The notes under the pieces are model-generated. The model had not been told where the DNA came from. It saw only the letters and a list, made by a program, of their open reading frames with translations, and did not search any database. 64,000 nt of DNA from Pinisolibacter aquiterrae (GTDB taxonomy: Bacteria; Pseudomonadota; Alphaproteobacteria; Rhizobiales; Ancalomicrobiaceae): assembly GCF_019160155.1 (NCBI RefSeq), contig NZ_JAFNIH010000041.1, forward strand, positions 228,871 to 292,870, written 5' to 3'. The position numbers were made by a program, and so were the translations under genes. Positions 24,197 to 31,748 of this stretch are shown one piece after another; positions within the stretch are counted from its first letter, which is position 1; the number at the start of each line of letters is the position of its first letter.

Positions 24197-24538
24197 GGTT
24201 GCCTCCCTAAGGCGGTATGCGGAGTGTGCATGTCTGCCACCCCGTCATCGTTGAGCCGGTTATCCGAACTGGCCGTTCGATTGTCAATCATATTTTCGAT
24301 ATTTTTCGGAACACCGTAATTGTGTACGTGTGCTTCGGTAATATTCCACTCGAGATTTCAGTACGGCCGCGCGGACGCCTCGCGCCCGGAAAGGGCGGCT
24401 CCCGGGGCGATCGCGCGACGGGACGCGCCCCGGCGTCGGCGCACGCCGACCGGGTGGGCGCGCGTCCGCCGTGGGAAAATGTCGCAGGGAAGAAGGGGGG
24501 GGCACCCGGCCCGAGGCGGAGCCGGCGCGGCGCCGAGG
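24197..24538. other. 342-base gap upstream of dmpK
   Basis: The AT-rich part (24270-24350) holds the dmp promoter. A segment at 24320-24331 (TTGTGTACGTGT) matches 8 of 12 bases of the GTATAC-type sites at 31442 and 31694. The remainder (24370-24538) is GC-rich trailer of the GntR gene with no supported feature. Confidence 0.5.
24259..24287 (-). promoter_or_regulatory. Sigma-70-like promoter of the phenol hydroxylase operon
   Basis: On the minus strand an exact TTGACA (24287-24282) is separated by 17 bases from GATAAC (24264-24259), which matches the core ATAA of a -10 box. Transcription would start near 24252, about 55 bases before dmpK. No -24/-12 (GG-N10-GC in good context) sigma-54 promoter was seen in the gap. 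Confidence 0.6.
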
Positions 24539-25180
24539 TCAGGGGGCGATCAGGGTCATCTGCAGAGAGACCTGCGCCGCCTGGAGCATCTGCTCCAGGG
24601 TGCGTTCGGCCTCGACCACGTCGCGGCGCATCAGGGCCTCGACGAGGCGGCGGTTCAGCCGCTTCGACAGCGCGATGTTGCGCCGGTCGTGCAGCGTCTT
24701 CTGGCGGATATGGGCGGTCTGCTGCTCGAAGGTCTCGATCGCCGCGAGCAGCGGCCGGTTGCGCGCCAGACGAAAGACCGTGGCGCGGATCGTCCGGTTC
24801 GCCTCGATATAGGCGTCGTCGTCGAGGTCCTCGAGACCCTCGAGGAGCGCGCCGAGCGCCGCAAGTTCGGCGTCGCTCGCCCGCTCCGCGGCGAATCGCG
24901 CCGCCGCCGGTTCCAACCGGGCGCGGACCTCGAAGGTCAGCGCGATGTCCTCCGAGCGCCATTTCGGCACGACGAAGCCGCGTCCCTCTTGGAGCAGGAA
25001 CCCGTCGTTGGCGAGCATGCCGAGCGCCTCGCGCGCCGGGGTGCGAGACACGCCGAACTCGTCGGCGATCCCCTGTTCGGTGAGGAGATCGCCGTCGCCG
25101 TAGCGGCCCTCGGCGAAGCGCCGGCGCAGGTCGCGGTGGATCCGGCTGCGCAGATCCGGTGAAGGCGATGGTTCGTTCAA
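24539..25180 (-). CDS. GntR-family (FCD type) transcriptional regulator
   Basis: A 213-residue regulator. The N-terminal winged HTH includes LLTEQGIADEFGVSRTPAREALGMLANDGFL (about 32-62); the C-terminal all-helical FCD domain carries the metal/effector-binding pattern (EVRARLEPAAARFAAERA, ANRTIRATVFRLARNRPL). Such regulators usually repress catabolic genes until a carboxylic-acid effector binds. It is the last gene of the operon that starts at 31405 and lies upstream of the dmp promoter. It is related to, but distinct from, the GntR at 33020. Confidence 0.87.
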   Translation of the reverse strand: MNEPSPSPDLRSRIHRDLRRRFAEGRYGDGDLLTEQGIADEFGVSRTPAREALGMLANDGFLLQEGRGFVVPKWRSEDIALTFEVRARLEPAAARFAAERASDAELAALGALLEGLEDLDDDAYIEANRTIRATVFRLARNRPLLAAIETFEQQTAHIRQKTLHDRRNIALSKRLNRRLVEALMRRDVVEAERTLEQMLQAAQVSLQMTLIAP

Positions 25181-25270
25181 GGCGTTCCCCAGCCGCCGGT
25201 CCGGTCGGCGCTCGCGTCGGTCGATGGAACGACCATAGTCCAGCGCGGCTCCGACGCCAGTCTCCTCGCT

Positions 25271-26293
25271 TCAGGCGGCGAGGAGAAGGCGCTGGATCTC
25301 GGCCGCGTCGAGGCCGAGGGCGAGCGCCCGCATCACCAGGATGCGCACCTTGTGCGGCGGCAGCCGGCCGCCGCCGAGAATGCCGACCGCGCGGTTGTAG
25401 GCTTGATCGGGAACGACGCCGCGCCGTGCCCGGCTCGCCTGGACGACGAGAACCCCGGCGCGGGCGGCGCGGATCAACGCCTCGCGCTCGCCGTTGGCGG
25501 CGCGCCCCGGCGGAAAGCCGGCCGAGACGATCGCCCGCGCCGAGGCGGCGACGAAGGCGTCGATCGCCACGCCGTCGGCCCCGGCATGCGACCAGGCGAT
25601 GTCGACGCGCGGCATCGGCCCGCTCGGGACCGCTTCGGCGAAGACGAGACGGAGAGGGTCTGCCTCGCGGCGCGGCAGGGTCACGGCGCCGTCGGCCTCG
25701 ATTCGGCCGAGCGGACCGAATTCGGGGGAGACGAAGGCGTCGAGCTGATGGTTGCCACCCTTGGTGACGTCGGCGGCGGCATGGATCTCGCCGTTCATCA
25801 CCACCACCACGCCGAGGCCGCGCGCGACGGGGGCGGCGGCGACGGCGATCGCGGCGCGCAGATTGGCGATGGCGTCGCTCGCCGTGGTGTTCGGCGGGCG
25901 CTGCGCGCCGGTCAGGACGACCGGGCGGTCGCAGCGATGGCCGAGGGCGAGGAAGAACGCGGTCTCCTCGAGCGAGGCGGTGCCGTGGGTGACGACGATG
26001 CCGTCGAGCGCCGGATCGGTGGCGAGGAGCCGATCGATCACGGCGGCGAGGTCGCACCAGTCGGCCGGTGTGATGCCGGTGCTCGGCAGCAGGCGAAACT
26101 CGACCGGCACGATCTCGACGCCGGGCAGGATCTCGCCGGCGGCGGCGAGGATCTCGGCGACGGAATGGACGATGCCGGTGTCGCCGTAATCGACCCAGTC
26201 GAAGGGATGGGCGCCGTGCATGGCGATGGTGCCGCCGGCACCGACGACGGCGACCCGGCGCGCGCGCGCTTCAGACGGGATCGAGGCCGACAT
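25271..26293 (-). CDS. Asparaginase/glutaminase-type amidohydrolase
   Basis: A 340-residue cytosolic protein of the L-asparaginase family. Both catalytic Thr motifs are present: AGGTIAMHG at the N-terminus and VTHGTASLEETAFFL near residue 100, and Lys is in ADVTKGGNHQLDAFVSPEFGPLG. Tight embedding in an oxygenase operon suggests hydrolysis of an amide intermediate rather than asparagine. The ATG at 26293 lies 23 bases inside the ferredoxin gene, so the two are translationally coupled. Confidence 0.82.
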   Translation of the reverse strand: MSASIPSEARARRVAVVGAGGTIAMHGAHPFDWVDYGDTGIVHSVAEILAAAGEILPGVEIVPVEFRLLPSTGITPADWCDLAAVIDRLLATDPALDGIVVTHGTASLEETAFFLALGHRCDRPVVLTGAQRPPNTTASDAIANLRAAIAVAAAPVARGLGVVVVMNGEIHAAADVTKGGNHQLDAFVSPEFGPLGRIEADGAVTLPRREADPLRLVFAEAVPSGPMPRVDIAWSHAGADGVAIDAFVAASARAIVSAGFPPGRAANGEREALIRAARAGVLVVQASRARRGVVPDQAYNRAVGILGGGRLPPHKVRILVMRALALGLDAAEIQRLLLAA

Positions 26294-26600
26294 GGAGCAC
26301 CCCTTCGACGATCTTGGTGGGATGGACGGCGAGATCGCGGCAGGCCGGCGTTCCGACCGCGCGACCGTCGCGGAAGTCGAAGAGCCCGCCGTGCAGCGCG
26401 CATTCGAGCACCCCTTCCTCGACGTCCAGAAACCCCTCGCTGAGGAAGGAGCGGCCGTGCGTGCACAGATCGTCGAGCACATGGAAGTCGTCGCCGACGC
26501 GCACGACGCACAGCCGGTGGTCGCCGACGTCGCGGCGCTGCGGCGCCTCCGAGGGGAAGTCGGCGACGGCGCCGAGCGGGATCCAAGTCGCGGACGTCAT
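26271..26600 (-). CDS. Rieske-type [2Fe-2S] ferredoxin
   Basis: A 109-residue electron carrier. The Rieske ligands are C-T-H (LCTHGRSFLSEG) and C-x2-H (CALHGGLFDFRDG), spaced as in ring-hydroxylating dioxygenase ferredoxins. It probably passes electrons from the reductase at 31749 to the oxygenase at 30104. ATG 26600 overlaps the stop of the PyrD-like gene (ATGA). Confidence 0.9.
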   Translation of the reverse strand: MTSATWIPLGAVADFPSEAPQRRDVGDHRLCVVRVGDDFHVLDDLCTHGRSFLSEGFLDVEEGVLECALHGGLFDFRDGRAVGTPACRDLAVHPTKIVEGVLHVGLDPV

Positions 26601-27553
26601 GCGGATACCTTCGCGGGGACGGGGTCGATCGCGGCGGTCGGGACGCCGCCGCGCGGACGCATCGCGCCGATCAGCTCGGCGATGCGGGTGATGCCGTGGC
26701 GCCGGCAATAGGCCTCGAGCCCCTCGATCGCGCGCGGCATGGCGGTCGGCGTGACGAAGGTGGCGGTGCCGATCTGGGTCGCGGTGGCGCCGGCCAGCAT
26801 GTATTCGACCACGTCGCTCCAGTCGGAGATGCCGCCGCAGCCGATCACCGGGATCGAGACGACCTCGGCGCATTGATGGACCATGCGCAGGATGAGGGGC
26901 TTCAACGCCGGGCCGGTCAGCCCGCCCATGACGTTGCCGAGGCGCGGCTCGCGCGTCTCCGGATCGATCGCCATGCCGAGGAAGGCGTTGGCGACGATCA
27001 CGGCATCGGCGCCGGCCTCCTCGGTGATGCGCGCGAAGCCGGCGATGTCACCGACGTTGGGAGTGAGCTTGGCCCAGACCGGGCGGGTGGTCGCCGCCTT
27101 CATCGCCGTGATCACGTCGCGGGTCGCGACCGGATCCATGCCGAAGGCACGGCCGTGGGCGCGCAGGTTCGGACACGAGATGTTGGCCTCGATCGCCGCG
27201 ATCTCCGGCACGTCGAGACGGGCGGCGATGCGGGCGAAGTCCTCGACCGTGTCGGCCGAGACGCTCGCCACCAGGGGCGTCGGGAAGCGGGCGAAGAACG
27301 GCACGGTCTTCTTCAGGTAATAGTCCGGGCCCAGGCTCGGGATGCCGATCGCGAAGAGCGTGGCGTCGCGATATTCGACGAGGCGCGGCGGCAGCGTGCC
27401 GCGCCGGAGGTCCGGGGTGATGGTCTTGGTGACGATCGCCCCGAGCCGGCCGAGGTCGAAGACGTCGGCGAGCCCTTCGGCCAGCGTCCCCGATCCCGGC
27501 ATCACCGGATTGGCGAGAGTGACGGATCCGATCCTGACGCTCAGATCGACCAT
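26597..27553 (-). CDS. Dihydroorotate-dehydrogenase-like (PyrD class 1B-like) flavoprotein, probably of altered substrate
   Basis: A 318-residue FMN-binding TIM-barrel protein. It keeps the class 1 catalytic-loop motif NISCPN (Cys127), the conserved Lys in VTKTIT, WAKLTPNVGD and GGLTGPALKP. At the orotate site, the family's N-A-I-G-L-Q-N reads Phe67-AIGIPS, so the Asn that contacts the substrate is Phe, and the later Asn-Thr pair is Asn-Ala. These changes, and the position between a Rieske ferredoxin and a PyrK-like gene in a catabolic operon, argue against pyrimidine biosynthesis. It may reduce or oxidise a cyclic intermediate. Start ATG 27553 overlaps the PyrK-like gene by 13 bases. Confidence 0.78.
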   Translation of the reverse strand: MVDLSVRIGSVTLANPVMPGSGTLAEGLADVFDLGRLGAIVTKTITPDLRRGTLPPRLVEYRDATLFAIGIPSLGPDYYLKKTVPFFARFPTPLVASVSADTVEDFARIAARLDVPEIAAIEANISCPNLRAHGRAFGMDPVATRDVITAMKAATTRPVWAKLTPNVGDIAGFARITEEAGADAVIVANAFLGMAIDPETREPRLGNVMGGLTGPALKPLILRMVHQCAEVVSIPVIGCGGISDWSDVVEYMLAGATATQIGTATFVTPTAMPRAIEGLEAYCRRHGITRIAELIGAMRPRGGVPTAAIDPVPAKVSA

Positions 27554-28431
27554 GACGTGGCCTCCTCGATCGGGAACACCGGGCCGTCCCAACAGACGCG
27601 CCGGTATGAGGTTTCACCGGCGGCATCGACGAAGGGCCGCACACAGGCATGGCAGAGACCGACGGCGCAGGCCATGTGCTGCTCGAGCGCGACCTCGCCG
27701 GGAACGCCCCAGGCGCGGGCGAAGTCGCGGGCGAGGCGCATCAGCCGATCCGAGCCGCAGGTGACGATCGCGTCGAACGGCCGTTCCGCGTGGATCGCCG
27801 CGATCCGGGCGCGCAGCGCCTCGACGGCGGAAGTGCCGTCCGTATCGGTGACGACGAGCGTGTCGCAGCCGCAGGCGGCGAGCCGATCCTCGGCCATGAC
27901 GAGATCGCGGGCGCGGGCGCTGAGCACCGCCGTCACCCGCCCGCCCGCCGCCGCGACGGCTTCCGCCTGCGGCGCGAGGGTGGCGAGACCGACGCCGCGC
28001 GCCAGCATCAGAAGATGGCGCCGGCCCTCCGGCGCGGCGAACCCGTGGCCGAGGGGGCCGAAGGCGTCGAGCCGATCGCCGGGGGCGAGGGTGGCGAGCC
28101 CGCGCGTGCCGGCGCCCTGGACCTTGTAGAGGAAGGTGATGGTGCCGGCGGCCGGATCGACGGCGTGAATGCTCATGGGGCGACGCAGGAACGGCCGATC
28201 CTCGCCCGACGGCGGGCAGGCGAGATGGAAGAACTGGCCGGGACGCGCGGCGAGCGCCGCCGCCGGGGCGGCCGCGACCATCAGCCGGTAATCGTCGTTG
28301 ACGGCCGCGTTGACGAGGACCCGGCACAGGTTCTCCGCGACCGGAAAGCCGGCCGAGGCGGCGGGGACGTAAGGGGGGTGGACGTCGGGAATGGGGACAC
28401 GGGGGTCCGCGAGACGAAGGGCGCTCGGCAT
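27541..28431 (-). CDS. PyrK-like FAD/[2Fe-2S] electron-transfer subunit
   Basis: A 296-residue ferredoxin-reductase-type protein with an extra N-terminal 30 residues. FAD motif RRPMSIH and a GVGLATLAP nucleotide-binding loop precede the C-terminal iron-sulfur motif C-x4-C-x2-C (CAVGLCHAC) and a distal Cys (RVCWDGPVF), as in PyrK. It should link NAD(H) to the PyrD-like flavoprotein. The first Gly of the PyrK CG motif is Ala and the nucleotide loop is atypical. Confidence 0.82.
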   Translation of the reverse strand: MPSALRLADPRVPIPDVHPPYVPAASAGFPVAENLCRVLVNAAVNDDYRLMVAAAPAAALAARPGQFFHLACPPSGEDRPFLRRPMSIHAVDPAAGTITFLYKVQGAGTRGLATLAPGDRLDAFGPLGHGFAAPEGRRHLLMLARGVGLATLAPQAEAVAAAGGRVTAVLSARARDLVMAEDRLAACGCDTLVVTDTDGTSAVEALRARIAAIHAERPFDAIVTCGSDRLMRLARDFARAWGVPGEVALEQHMACAVGLCHACVRPFVDAAGETSYRRVCWDGPVFPIEEATSWSI

Positions 28432-28959
28432 TCAGAGGGTCTCCCCGAGAGGTGCCAGGCAGACGACCGCCTCGGCGGTCTCGGCCAGAACGAGGGCGTG
28501 AAGATCGGTGAAGCTCATGCGGGCGATGCGCCAGCCGTCGCCGGTGCGGCGCATCTCCTCCCGCGTCTCGCCGGTCATCGCCACGACGCGGCCGTCGGGG
28601 CGGATGCCGAGTTCCCACAGCCGCCAGATCGCGACGGCGCCGTCGCCGTCGAGGTCGATGCGCGGCGTCAGGTAGAAGTGGCGGGTGAAGCGCCACGGCG
28701 GATCGCGGAAGAAGGCGAAGAGCGCCTCGCGTCCGATCCGGTCGCCGCCGAAGGAGCCGCCCTCCCAGACCGCGTCCTCGGTGAAACAGTCCGCCTGGAC
28801 ACGGGCGGCGCGGTCGATCGCCTCGGCGTCGAGGCGCCGGCGGTCGGGGCCGTATTTGGCGTCGGCGGCGGCGGCGTAGCGCGCCTTGAGATCGCGGATC
28901 TCCTGCCCGTCGAGGAGCCGGGCGAGACGCGGATCGAGCGGGGCCAGGGCCGCGGTCAT
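28432..28959 (-). CDS. SnoaL/NTF2-fold protein, possible oxygenase beta-type subunit
   Basis: A 175-residue protein of the SnoaL-like/NTF2 fold: an N-terminal helix (EIRDLKARYAAAADAKYG), then CFTEDAVWEGGSFGGDRIGREALFAFFR and a curved sheet (TRHFYLTPRIDLDGDGAVAIWRLWELG). Beta subunits of Rieske oxygenases share this fold, so it may accompany the alpha subunit at 30104; an isomerase or dehydratase role is equally possible. It ends exactly where the PyrK-like gene starts and its ATG overlaps the cupin stop. Confidence 0.72.
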   Translation of the reverse strand: MTAALAPLDPRLARLLDGQEIRDLKARYAAAADAKYGPDRRRLDAEAIDRAARVQADCFTEDAVWEGGSFGGDRIGREALFAFFRDPPWRFTRHFYLTPRIDLDGDGAVAIWRLWELGIRPDGRVVAMTGETREEMRRTGDGWRIARMSFTDLHALVLAETAEAVVCLAPLGETL

Positions 28960-29285
28960 GGCGCCGGTGTCCCGGAGGCGTGATTGACGACGCGGTAGAG
29001 CACGCCGGTCGGCGCGACGAGACGCCAGCGATGCGGCTCGCCGGGCGGGATCACCACGGCGGTCCCCGCCTCGAGGCGATGGGTCTCGGCGGACAGGACG
29101 AGTTCGAAGGCGCCCTCGAGCACCGCGCCGACCTCCTCGCCGCCGGTGGTCTCGAACGTCTCGCCCGCGTTCCAGCGCTTCAGCTCGACGACGAGGTCGC
29201 GGCCCTGGTCGGCGAAGGCGACCGGGGCGGTCGCCCCCCGGTGCCAACCGCTCTCGGTGACGGTGCAACGGGTCGGGTCGGTCAT
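28956..29285 (-). CDS. Cupin-domain protein 1
   Basis: A 109-residue single cupin. The region GEEVGAVLEGAFELVLSAETHRLEAGTAVVIPPGEPHRW contains the cupin core with PxGxPH (motif 2). Motif 1 His ligands are weak (TTGGEEVG), so metal binding is uncertain. ATGA overlaps at both ends couple it to the SnoaL-like gene and to the second cupin. Possibly a small-molecule-binding or dioxygenase subunit. Confidence 0.72.
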   Translation of the reverse strand: MTDPTRCTVTESGWHRGATAPVAFADQGRDLVVELKRWNAGETFETTGGEEVGAVLEGAFELVLSAETHRLEAGTAVVIPPGEPHRWRLVAPTGVLYRVVNHASGTPAP

Positions 29286-29695
29286 GACGTGGGCGCTCCC
29301 GGGTAATAGACGCGGGTCGCGCCCTTGGCGCCGTATTCGGCGCGCGGCGGCGTCACCACGTTGATCCGGAGGCAGCGACCCTCCGCATCGAAACGGTTGA
29401 CGCCCCAATGGCTCTGTCCGGCCGGCATGATCATCACCACGCCGCTCTCGAGCTCGACCGTGTCGCAGGGGCCGGCGGGGTCGTCGCCGAGCCCGACGGT
29501 GCAGCCGCCGGTCACCTGCAGGGTCGCCTCCTCGCCGTGGGCATGGGCCTTGGCGGCGATGGTGGCGCCCTTTTCGGCGAGGAAGTCGACGATGCCGACG
29601 CTCAGCGTCTCCCCGACGACGCTGCGCATGCGCAGACCGCCGGGGACGACCTCGGTGAGGTCGTCGAGGAAGGAGAAGACTTGGGCGACGCTCAA
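29282..29695 (-). CDS. Cupin-domain protein 2
   Basis: A 137-residue cupin with better metal-ligand motifs: AHAHGEEATLQVTGG (H-x-H-x-E) and MPAGQSHWG. Start TTG 29695 is chosen because the upstream frame has no ATG or GTG before a stop and GAGGA lies about 9 bases before. It may be an enzyme (isomerase or dioxygenase) of the pathway. Confidence 0.74.
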   Translation of the reverse strand: MSVAQVFSFLDDLTEVVPGGLRMRSVVGETLSVGIVDFLAEKGATIAAKAHAHGEEATLQVTGGCTVGLGDDPAGPCDTVELESGVVMIMPAGQSHWGVNRFDAEGRCLRINVVTPPRAEYGAKGATRVYYPGAPTS

Positions 29696-29738
29696 GGGAT
29701 CGTCCTCATGGGATGACGAAGGGAAAGGGCGCGCCGGC

Positions 29739-30092
29739 TCAGAAGGCCGGGCGCAGCCGATGGCTCTCGACGGCGGGGAACCGCGCCGAGTCGTAACCGT
29801 CGCAGACCGCCGGTTGGTCGTAGCTTTCGATCGCCGGCGCGATCTCGGCGACCGACAGCATCATCGCGAAGAGATCGGCCTCCGGCTTCGGCAAGGCGTC
29901 GAGGTCGAAGCCGTCGAGATGGGCGGCGATGGCGTCGAGGCGCGGCAGCATCGCCTCGGCAAAGGCGCGGATCTCGCCCATGTCGGAGGCGAGACGGCGG
30001 CGGTTGCGCGCCGTCTCGGTCGGAAGCGCCCAGGCCGTGAACGGCGCGAGGTCGGCGAAGGCGGCGGGCAGAACGGCGGGGGAGGGGGTCAT
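29739..30092 (-). CDS. Small uncharacterised protein of the Rieske operon
   Basis: A 117-residue protein I do not recognise. It is mostly helical by inspection (ETARNRRRLASDMGEIRAFAEAM, then DLFAMMLSVAEIAPAIESYDQ) and has no signal peptide, cysteine cluster or metal motif. The ATG lies 11 bases after the oxygenase stop, so it is co-translated with it. A role as accessory or stabilising subunit of the oxygenase is possible. Confidence 0.62.
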   Translation of the reverse strand: MTPSPAVLPAAFADLAPFTAWALPTETARNRRRLASDMGEIRAFAEAMLPRLDAIAAHLDGFDLDALPKPEADLFAMMLSVAEIAPAIESYDQPAVCDGYDSARFPAVESHRLRPAF

Positions 30093-30103
30093 CTTCGTCT
30101 CCT

Positions 30104-31405
30104 TCAGGCGCGGGCGCGATCGGCCTCGAGGCCGGCCCGGATCAGCCGGTCGACCACGACCGCGCCGTGGCGCACCATGATCTCGAAGTCCTGCAGCACC
30201 ATGTGATCCTTGGCGCCGGTGGCGGCGGCGGCCTGGGTGTGCTCGAGCGTGCTCAGATCCTCGAGCAGCACGTCGCGCAGCGCCACCTTCATGTATTCCT
30301 GATAGAAGCGCCCGCCGGCGGTCTTCATCTCGGGGTAGTAGACGCGCGCCTCGAACAGCGTCTTGTCGTGAGAGATCGGCCGGAAATTATAGGCCTGGAA
30401 GTAGTTCGGCCGCGTCGAGAGATAGAACTCGGGGAAGACGCAGTTGATGTCGAAGGCCCAGTTGGGATGGCGGGTCCAGTTGAGCCCGTCGGGCAGACGC
30501 ACCTCGTCGAAGGAGAGCTTCGTCCCGCCCTGGGCGAGGCGCAGTGCGGCGGTGGCGATCGGCCGGTTCGATCCCGCGAGCGCCTCGGCGGCGGCGGAAG
30601 CGCCGGTGGTCGCGGCCTTGGGGTTGCCGTAGACCGACTTCGGATTGCCGGCGATCGACAGGCGGCGGTGGAAGTCGCCGCACAGACCGTCGATCGGATG
30701 GGGGCTGCCGGTGTCGGTCTTCTCCAGCGCGTCGGCGATCGAGCGGCCGTGCACGTAGCCGACGTGATAGGTCTCCTGGAAGGCGTCGAGCACCATCTTC
30801 CAATTGCAGTTCACCACCGTCGACCAGCCGTAACAGGCGGTGAACATGTGGAAGGGATAGCCCTCGAGCCCGCCGAACATCGGCGCCATGAAGTCGGCGA
30901 GCGAGAGCGCCGGGGCGGGGTCCATGTTGATGAAGACGAACCCCTGCCAGACGTCGCAGGAGACCGGGGTCAGGCCGTGGGTCTCCTTGTCGAAGTCGGC
31001 CTCGAAGGCCGCTTCGTCGGGCACGCCGGTCAGACGACCGTCGAGGTCGTAGGCCCAGCCGTGGAACTTGCAGAAGAACTTCCGCACCTTGCCGCAGGGC
31101 TCGTAGACCACCTTGTTGAGGCGGTGCGAGCACACGTTGTGGAAGGCCTTGACCGCGCCGGACCGCGTCCGGACGACGATGATCGAGGCGTCGCAGGCGG
31201 CGAGATCCTTCACGAAATAGTCGCCGGCGGTCGGGATCTCCTCGACGCGACCGACGTGCAGCCAGGTCTTCTTGAAGACGTGAGCCTTCTCGAGCTCCCA
31301 ATAGGCGGGATCGATATAGGGCGCGACCGGGAGCGGACCGCGTCCGAGATCGGGATAACGGTCATGGAGACGCGCCGGCTGCGCTCCGGTCACAGGCTGA
31401 TTCAT
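30104..31405 (-). CDS. Rieske ring-hydroxylating oxygenase, alpha subunit
   Basis: Catalytic oxygenase of 433 residues. The Rieske centre is C-x-H (VCSHRLNKVVYEPCG) with C-x2-H (FCKFHGWAYD) and the mononuclear iron site is DAFQETYHVGYVH (two His), with a further acidic ligand expected in the C-terminal region. These features fit Rieske dioxygenases and demethylases. Start ATG 31405. It is the first gene of the operon, 37 bases downstream of a GTATAC operator candidate, and divergent from its presumed reductase. Confidence 0.92.
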   Translation of the reverse strand: MNQPVTGAQPARLHDRYPDLGRGPLPVAPYIDPAYWELEKAHVFKKTWLHVGRVEEIPTAGDYFVKDLAACDASIIVVRTRSGAVKAFHNVCSHRLNKVVYEPCGKVRKFFCKFHGWAYDLDGRLTGVPDEAAFEADFDKETHGLTPVSCDVWQGFVFINMDPAPALSLADFMAPMFGGLEGYPFHMFTACYGWSTVVNCNWKMVLDAFQETYHVGYVHGRSIADALEKTDTGSPHPIDGLCGDFHRRLSIAGNPKSVYGNPKAATTGASAAAEALAGSNRPIATAALRLAQGGTKLSFDEVRLPDGLNWTRHPNWAFDINCVFPEFYLSTRPNYFQAYNFRPISHDKTLFEARVYYPEMKTAGGRFYQEYMKVALRDVLLEDLSTLEHTQAAAATGAKDHMVLQDFEIMVRHGAVVVDRLIRAGLEADRARA

Positions 31406-31441
31406 CGCTTGGCCCCGTGTCGTTCGGATGGGATGAGCAAA

Positions 31442-31453
31442 CGGTATACGTTT
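31442..31453. promoter_or_regulatory. GTATAC-centred operator candidate, copy 1
   Basis: CGGTATACGTTT lies 37 bases upstream of the Rieske oxygenase start. It is the exact reverse complement of the site at 31694-31705. GTATAC-centred palindromes are known for FCD-type GntR regulators such as ExuR/UxuR; a GntR gene is in each flanking operon. Confidence 0.6.
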
Positions 31454-31693
31454 TTCGGAAACCGACAAGGCGATTTTTCCGGCAGAGAGCGTCGAAACGG
31501 TGGTTCGGAGGGGTGAAGACCACGTCTCCGGGCCTCCGAAGAGGCGTCGCAGACGCGCGAAAAATATAGAAAAAACATATGATTGGTACCTCTCTGGATC
31601 GCGCGCCCACGGGTCGACGATAAAAACGAATGGCTGTCGTTATTTTGTGCGTCGATGCGGCCTACGTCGATTTACAGACCCGATTTTCCATGC

Positions 31694-31705
31694 AAACGTA
31701 TACCG
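31694..31705. promoter_or_regulatory. GTATAC-centred operator candidate, copy 2
   Basis: AAACGTATACCG lies 43 bases upstream of the ferredoxin reductase start and is the exact inverted copy of 31442-31453. The two sites face the two divergent operons symmetrically. Confidence 0.6.
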
Positions 31706-31748
31706 AGTTGGCGCCGAAGAGGTGCCGTCACTGTCCGAAGGGGGTCTC

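Larger units (their letters stand above)
31406..31748. other. 343-base divergent intergenic region of the Rieske operons
   Basis: It contains the two GTATAC operator candidates and an AT-rich middle (31555-31640). No gene is supported. Promoter hexamers cannot be fixed confidently. Confidence 0.5.

Noticed and set aside
24197-24260. Sigma-54 promoter for dmpK (TGGCAG near 24235 on the minus strand)
   Set aside because: The GC that should follow GG after ten bases is mis-spaced, so the -24/-12 rule fails.
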